Below, one piece after another: positions 56,895-64,000 of a stretch of 64,000 nt of DNA. The notes beneath the pieces were generated by a model. It was not told the DNA's origin. It saw only the letters and a list, made by a program, of their open reading frames with translations, and ran no database searches. The position numbers were made by a program, and so were the translations under genes. Origin of the DNA: Acanthococcus lagerstroemiae (taxonomy: Eukaryota > Arthropoda > Insecta > Hemiptera > Eriococcidae); the NCBI GenBank assembly GCA_031841125.1, contig CM063110.1, positions 26,779,626 through 26,843,625 on the forward strand. Direction: 5' to 3'. Position 1 is the first letter of the stretch. Every line of letters starts with the position of its first letter.

Positions 56895-57712
56895 GTTAGA
56901 GTGCTAGAGGAAGTGGTACAAATTTGAATCCCTGAGCAAATTTCTTCTTCGTACGCCAGGTTTCGGGTATCGTGATCAGGTAACCGAGTCGACCAGGCTC
57001 CTCCAGTTGTCTCTGTCCCCGCTCCTCGGCTGTCCCAGTACGTGATTCGGTCGTCTTGCTAGTGATTTTTCGTATTAAATCTATGTCTCGTGTGGGTAAC
57101 TTATCGCGCGACCTAACCCCTTCTACTCTTCCCTGCACAGTCAGTTTCTCCAGATTGTCCCTTCTGATTACGTGACCAAAGTAACTGACAATGCGTCTCC
57201 TGGTGACTGTGCTGAGTCTGTCTTTCACGCGTATCGACGCATTCGTCCTCTTTTTGGTCCGTGGGATTCTCAGCATACGTCTATAGCAGTACATCTCGAA
57301 AGTTTCAATTCGCAGTATGTCAGTGCTATTCACGGTTCAGCATCTGCTGCATACAAAAAGATTGATAAAACCACGGATTTGATTGTTTTCAGCTTGGTGT
57401 GTTTTGTGACATCATGATATTTCCAGCTTCGATTGAGCTCTCCTTTTGCTGTGTTTGCAATGGCCGCTCTTCTTCTTATTTCTTTTCCTGAGCCGCCTCT
57501 GTTGGACACTATGGAGCCCAAATATGTGATGCCCTACTTCTATTGCATGCACATCTGTGATCCCTGGTAGGTTGTCATTCGTACGGTCGACGATGATAAT
57601 TCTAGTTTTGGACTTGATTATTCTCAGGCCCACCGCGGCAATAGCCGCCTCGACTCTCAGTAGGTCCCTCAGTTGTGGATAGCAGAGTCTCCCCCTCTCC
57701 TCCACGCTGTCT
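56895..57712 (-). pseudogene. RTE-type LINE 3' end
   Basis: On the minus strand: 'VEAAIAAVGLRIIKSKTRI' (57660-57600), then Y/I-x-G-S-I-V-S-N-R-G-G (about 57515), 'LNRSWKYHDVTKHTKLK', 'LSIFLYAADAEP', then M-L-R-I-P-R-T-K-K-R-T-N and 'VSYFGHVIRRDNLEKL' to 56896. This is the RT thumb and C-terminal region of an RTE LINE. It is in three frames, so at least two shifts. It is cut at 57712, where the satellite starts. Confidence 0.78.
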
Positions 57713-57714
57713 CA

Positions 57715-60700
57715 TACCGACGCTCTCCGAAAAATTTTTAGACCCAAAAGTGACATGATGTATAGTATGGAGAAAATTTCAAAATTCGAAAAAATCAAGA
57801 ATTCTGAATTAAAGACTGTTTTTGACTGAATTTTCCACGCTGAGTTCTTGAATTCGGTGTTGAAATTTGGCGGCGACGCTCCGTTTTTGAGATACAGTCG
57901 AAAATTTAGGCAAAACAGGTAAAAAAATGACTCTAGCTCAATTTTGACAACGGAATCGAATTCGTCTCGAAAAATTGAGTCAGTAAAACCAGCGCCGACG
58001 CCGACGCTCTCCGAAAATTTTTTAGCCTCAAAATACACATGATGTATAATATGGAGAAATTTCCAAAATTCGAAAAAATCAAAAGTTCTGAATTAAAGAC
58101 TTTTCTCAACTCAATTTTTCACGCTGGGTTTGAATTCGGCGTGGAAATTTGGCGGTGACGCTCCGTTCTCGAGATACAGTCGACGATTTAGGCAAAACGG
58201 GTCAAAAAATGACTCTAGCTCAATTTTGACAACGGAATCGAATTCGTCTCGAAAAATTGAGTAAGTAAAACCAGCGCCGACGCCGACGCTCTCCGAAAAT
58301 TTTTTAGCCTCAAAATACACATGATGTATAATATGGAGAAATTTCGAAAATTCGAAAAAATCAAAAGTTCTGAATTAAAGACTTTTTTCAGCTCAATTTT
58401 TCACGCTGAGTTTGAATTCGGTGTTGAAATTTGGCGGCAACGCTCCGTTCCCGAGATACAGTCTAAAATTTAGGCAAAACGGGTCAAAAATTGACTGTAG
58501 CTCAATTTCGACAACAGATTCGAATTCGTCTCGAAAATTTAAGTAGCACCAGTGACGACGACGACGCTCTCCGAAAATTGTTTCGCATCAAGAAAGACAT
58601 GATGTATATATAGTATGGAGAAATTTCCAAAATTCGAAAAAATCAAAAATTCTGGATTAAAGACTGTTGGCAACTCAATTTTTCACGCTGGGTTTGAATT
58701 CGGTGTTGAAATTTGGCGGTGACGCTCCGTTCTCGAGATACAGTCGAAAATTTAGGCAAAACGGGTCAAAAAATGACTGTACCTCAATTTTGACAATGGA
58801 TTCGAATTCGTCTCGAAAATTTGAGTAAGTAGCACCAGCGCCGACGCCGACGCTTTCCGAAAATTTTTTCGCCTCAAAAAATACATCATGTATAGTATGG
58901 AGAAATTTTCAAAATTCGTAAAAATCAAAAATTCTGGATTGAGGACTGTTTTCAACTCAATTTTTCACGCTGAGTTTGAATTCGGTGTTGAAATTTGGCG
59001 GCGACGCTCCGTTCCCGAGATACATTCGAAAATGTAGGCATAACGGGTCAAAAAATGACTATAGCTCAATTTCGACAACAGATTCGAATTCGTCTCGAAA
59101 AATTGAGTAAGTAGCACCAGCGCCGACGCCGACGCTCTCCGAAAATTTTATCGCCTCAAAAACGACATGAAGTATATAGTATGGAGAAATTTCCAAAATT
59201 CGAAAAAATCAAAAATTCTGGATTAAAGTCTGTTTTCAACTCAATTTTTTACGCTGAGTTTGAATTCGGTGTTGAAAATTGGGAACGACGCTCCGTTCTC
59301 AAGATACAGTCGACGATTCAGGCAAAACGAGTCAAAAAATGACTGTAGCTCAATTTTGACAATGGATTCGAATTCGTCTCGAAAAATTGATTAACTAGCA
59401 CCAGCCCCGACGCCGTAGCTCTCAGAAAATTTTTTCGCCCCAAAATATGCATGATGTATAGTATGGAGAAATTTTCAAAATTTGAGAAAATCAAACATTT
59501 CAAATTCGTGAGTGTTTCTTACTCAATTTTTCACGCTGAGTACGAATTCGCTGTTGCAATTTGGTGGCGACCCTCCGTTCCCGAGATACCCTCGAAAAAG
59601 TTGGAAAAATTGATCAATTTGGGTCAAAAAATGACTCTAGCTCAATTTTGACAACGGATTCGAATTCGTCTCGAAAAATTGACCAACAAGCAGCAGCCCC
59701 GACGCCGTAGCTCTCAGAAAATTTTTTCGCCCCAAAATATGCATGATGTATAGTATGGAGAAATTTCCAAAATTCGAAAAAATCAAAAATTCTGGATTAA
59801 AGACTGTTTTCAACTCAATTTTTCACGCTGAGTTTGAATTCGGTGTTGAAAATTGGGGGCGACGCTCCGTTCTCAAGATACAGTCGACGATTCAGGCAAA
59901 ACGGGTCAAACAATGACTGTAGCTCAATTTTGACAATGGATTCGAATTCGTCTCGAAAATTTGAGTAAGTAGCACCAGCACCGATGCAGACGCTCTCCGA
60001 AAATTTTTTCGCCTCAAAAAATGCATGATGTATAGTCTGGAGAAATTTTCAAAATTTGAGAAAAAAAATTTTCCAAATTCATGAGTGTTTCTCACTCAAT
60101 TTTTCACGCTGAGTTCGACTTCGCTGTTGCAATTTGGCGGCGACCCTACGTTCCCGAGATACCCTCGAAAAAGTTGGGAAAATTGATCAATTTGGGTCAT
60201 AAAATGACGCTAGCTCAATTTTGACAACGGATTCGAATTCGTCTCGAAAAATTGACTAACTAGCACCAGCCCCGACGCCGTAGCTCTCCAAAAATTTTTT
60301 CGCCTCAAAAAAGACATGGTGTATAGTATGGAGAAATTTCCAAAATTCGAGAAAATCAAAAATTCTGGATTAAAGACAGTTTTCAACACCAATTTTCCAC
60401 ACTGAGGTTGAATTCGGTGTTGAAAATTGGGGGCGACGCTCCGTTCTCAAGATACAGTGGACGATTCAGGCAAAACGGGTCAAAAAATGACTGTTGCTCA
60501 ATTTTGACAACGGATTCGAATTCGTCTCGAAAAATTGACTAACTAGCACCAGCCCCGACGCCGTAGCTCTCCGAAAATTTTTTCGCACAAAAAAATGCAT
60601 GATGTATAGTATGGAAAAATTTTCAAAATTTGAGAAAATCAAAAATTTCGAATTCATGAGTGTTTCTTACACAATTTTTCACGCTGAGTTCGAATTCGCT

Positions 60701-63700
60701 TTTGCAATTTGGCGAGGACCCTCCGTTCCCGAGATACCCTCGAAAAAGTTGGAAAAATTGATCAATTTGGGTCAAAAAATGACTCTAACTCAAGTTTGAC
60801 AACGGATTCGAATTCGTCTCGAACAATTGACTAACTAGCACCAGCCCCGACGAAGTAGCTCTCCGAAAATTTTTTCGCCCCACAAAATGCATGATGTATA
60901 GTATGGAGAAATTTTCAAAATTTGAGAAAATCAAAAATTCTGGATTAAAGACTCTTTTCAACTCAATTTTTCACGCTGAGTTTGAATTCGGTGTTGAAAA
61001 TTGGGGGCGACGCTCCGTTCTCAAGATACAGTCGACGATTCAGGCAAAACGGGTCAAACAATGACTGTAGCTCAATTTTGACAACGGATTCGAATTCGTC
61101 TCGAAAAATTGACTAACTAGCACCAGCCCCGACGCCGTAACTCTCCGAAAATTTTTTCGCCCAAAAAAATGCATGATGTATATATAGTATGGAAAAATAT
61201 TCAAAATTTGAGAAAATCAAAAATTTCGAATTCATGAGTGTTTCTTACACAAATTTTCACGCTGAGTTCGAATTCGCTTTTGCAATTTGGCGAGGACCGT
61301 CCGTTCCCGAGATACCCTCGAAAAAGTTGGAAAAATTGATCAATTTGGGTCAAAACATGACTCTAGCTCAATTTTGACAATGGATTCGAATTCGTCTCGA
61401 AAATTTGAGTAAGTAGCACCAGCGCCGACGCCGACGCTCTCCGAAAATTTTTTCGCCTCAAAAAATGCATGAAGTATAATGGAGAAATTTTCAAAATTTG
61501 AGAAAATCAAAAACTTCGATTTCATGAGTGTTTCTTACTCAATTTTTCACGCTGAGTTCGACTTCAATGTTGCAATTTGGCGGCGACCCTCCGTTCCCGA
61601 GATACCCTCGAAAAAGTTGGGAAAAATGATCAATTTGGGTCAAAAAATGACTCTAGCTCCATTTTGACAACGGATTCAACATTGACTAAATAGCACCATC
61701 CCCGACGCCGTAGCTCTCCGAAAATTTTTTCGCCCAAAAAAATGCATGATGTATAATGGAGAAATTTTCAAAATTTGAGAAAATCAAAAACTTCGATTTC
61801 ATGAGTGTTTCTTACTCAATTTTTCACGCTGAGTTCGACTTCAATGTTGCAATTTGGCGGCGACCCTCCGTTCCCGAGATACCCTCGAAAAAGTTGGAAA
61901 AAATGATCAATTTGGGTCAAAAAATGACTCTAGCTCCATTTTGACAACGGATTCGAATTCGTCTCGAAAAATTGACTAACTAGCACCAGCGCCGACGCCG
62001 TAGCTCTCAGAAAATTTTTTCGCCCCAAAATATGCATGATGTATAGAGAAATTTTCAAAATTTGAGAAAATCAAAAATTCTGGATTAAAGACTCTTTTCA
62101 ACTCAATTTTTCACGCTGAGTTTGAATTCGGTGTTGAAAATTGGGGGCGACGCTCCGTTCTCAAGATACAGTCGACGATTCAGGCAAAACGGGTCAAATA
62201 ATGACTGTAGCTCAATTTTGACAACGGATTCGAATTCGTCTCGAAAAATTGACTAACTAGCACCAGCCCCGATGCCGTAGCTCTCAGAAAATTTTTTCGC
62301 CCCACAAAATGCATGATGTATAGTACGGAAAAATTTTCAAAATATGAGGAAATCAAAAATTTCGAATTCATGAGTGTTTTTTACTCAATTTTTCACGCTG
62401 AGTTCGAATTTTCTGTTGCAATGTGGCGGCGACCCTCCGTTCCCGAGATACCCTCGAAAAAGTTGGAAAAATTGATCAATTTGGGTCAAAACATGACTCT
62501 AGCTCAATTTTGACAATGGATTCGAATTCGTCTCGAAAATTTGAGTAAGTAGCACCAGCGCCGACGCCGACGCTCTCCGAAAATTTTTTCGCCTCAAAAA
62601 ATGCATGATGTATAGTATGGAGAAATTTTCAAAATTTGAGAAATCAAAAATTTCAAATTCATGAGTGGTTCTTACTCAATTTTTCACGCTGAGTTCGAAT
62701 TCGCTTTTGCAATTTGGCGAGGACCCTCCGTTCCCGAGATACCCTCGAAAAAGTTGGAAAAATTGATCAATTTGGGTCAAAAAAGGACTGTAGTTCAATT
62801 TTGACAACGGATTCAACATTGACTAAATAGCACCATCCCCGACGCCGTAGCTCTCCGAAAATTTTTTCGCCCAAAAAAATGCATGATGTATAATGGAGAA
62901 ATTTTCAAAATTTGAGAAAATCAAAAACTTCGATTTCATGAGTGTTTCTTACTCAATTTTTCACGCTGAGTTCGACTTCAATGTTGCAATTTGGCGGCGA
63001 CCCTCCGTTCCAGAGATACCCTCGAAAAAGTTGGAAAAAATGATCAATTTGGGTCAAAAAATGACTCTAGCTCCATTTTGACAACGGATTCAACATTGAC
63101 TAAATAGCACCATCCCCGACGCCGTAGCTCTCCGAAAATTTTTTCGCCCAAAAAAATGCATGATGTATAGTATGGAGAAATTTTCAAAATTTGAGAAAAT
63201 CAAAAATTTCAAATTCATGAGTGTTTCTTACTCAATTTTTCACGCTGAGTTCGAATTTTCTGTTGCAATGTGGCGGCGACCCTCCGTTCCCGAGATACCA
63301 TCAAAAAAGTTGGAAAAATTGATCAATTTGGGTCAAAAAATGACTCTAGCTCAATTTTGACAATGGATTCGAATTCGTCTCGAAAATTTGAGTAAGTAGC
63401 ACCAGCGCCGACGCCGACGCTCTCCGAAAATTTTTTCGCCTCAAAAAATGCATGATGTATAGTATGGAGAAATTTTCAAAATTTGAGAAAATCAAAAATT
63501 TCAAATGCATGAGTGTTTCTTACTCAATTTTTCACGCTGAGTTCGACTTCAATGTTGCAATTTGGCGGCGACCCTCCGTTCCCGAGATACCCTCGAAAAA
63601 GTTGGAAAAAATGATCAATTTGGGTCAAAAAATGACTCTAGCTCCATTTTGACAACGGATTCAACATTGACTAAATAGCACCATCCCCGACGCCGTAGCT

Positions 63701-64000
63701 CTCCGAAAATTTTTTCGCCCAAAAAAATGCATGATGTATAATGGAGAAATTTTCAAAATTTGAGAAAATCAAAAATTTCAAATGCATGAGTGTTTCTTAC
63801 TCAGTTTTTCACGCTGAGTTCGAATTCGCTCTTGCAATTTGGCGAGGACCGTCCGTTCCCGAGATACCCTCGAAAAAGTTGGAAAAATTGATCAATTTGG
63901 GTCAAAAAATGACTCTAGCTCAATTTTGACAATGGATTCGAATTCGTCTCGAAAATTTGAGTAAGTAGCATTAGCGCCGACGCCGACGCTCTCCGAAAAT
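57715..64000. repeat. Satellite array of ~280-bp monomers, two types
   Basis: Twenty-two monomers, the last cut by the window edge, phased on atgatgtata-like sites at 57755, 58039, 58321, 58599, 58885, 59167, 59451, 59743, 60025, 60316, 60599, 60891, 61173, 61469, 61746, 62037, 62313, 62605, 62883, 63160, 63452 and 63731. Spacing is 276-296 bp. Type A has 'attctggattaaagac' and 'gatacagtcga' plus 'aggcaaaacgggtc'. Type B has 'ttcatgagtgtttcttac' and 'gataccctcgaaaaagttgg' plus 'gatcaatttgggtc', about 10 bp longer. A shorter B form lacks about 15 bp after 'caacggattc'. Order: six A, then alternating B/A to about 61.5 kb, then mostly B. Open 60-66-codon frames recur but are incidental to the repeat. 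Confidence 0.95.

Noticed and set aside
59451..63929. Family of 62-66-codon plus-strand ORFs in the satellite
   Set aside because: They recur because the monomer recurs. Type A monomers are open on the other strand instead, and there is no sign of selection on a protein.

Overview
This window looks like repeat-rich, probably heterochromatic or pericentromeric DNA from an animal, most likely an arthropod and possibly a hemipteran. The phylum is inferred from the mix of elements: a BEL/Pao LTR retrotransposon, many RTE-type LINE remnants, a Jockey-like LINE tail, a mariner remnant, hAT remnants and MITEs, tRNA-derived SINEs, and a long ~280-bp satellite. I found no bacterial gene organisation and no host gene I would defend. 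The only long intact reading frames belong to the BEL/Pao element at 46.4-52.3 kb. Most other open frames are decayed transposon genes or by-products of repeats.

Layout. 0-9 kb: a decayed coding fragment split by a 111-bp insertion, a dispersed repeat with a nested MITE, a mariner remnant (minus) and an RTE reverse-transcriptase scrap (plus). 9.1-11.9 kb: a hAT-type element with 8-bp target duplication and 15-bp inverted ends, filled with a ~2-kb self-complementary repeat array. 12-27 kb: a TTAA-flanked MITE, degenerate tandem repeats, two copies of a polypyrimidine element (14.8-16.6 and 24.3-26.1 kb), a LINE RT scrap, a G-rich tandem array and hAT MITEs. 27.8-31.0 kb: a second foldback structure whose ~370-bp inverted arms enclose a tandem array that changes orientation twice. 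32-36 kb: a TA microsatellite, a cluster of GAA-triloop hairpins, a hAT transposase remnant, a SINE tail and a second copy of the foldback array. 36-46 kb: RTE LINE remnants on both strands with nested SINE and Jockey-like insertions. 46.4-52.3 kb: a young BEL/Pao element that split the start of a LINE open reading frame. 53-57.7 kb: mostly anonymous sequence, an inverted-repeat element and another RTE 3' end. 57.7 kb to the end: a satellite array in which two monomer types change from A only, through alternating A/B, to mostly B.

How the parts relate. The window is best read as layers of insertion. Several layers can be ordered from target duplications or filled/empty sites: BEL into LINE, SINE into LINE, Jockey-like tail into LINE, and two MITEs in reciprocal paralogous sites. 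The most unusual feature is the foldback array carried inside hAT ends. A related, diverged copy lies 25 kb away with the same inverted landmark pair at its centre. Such DNA could give long hairpin transcripts, but that is inference.
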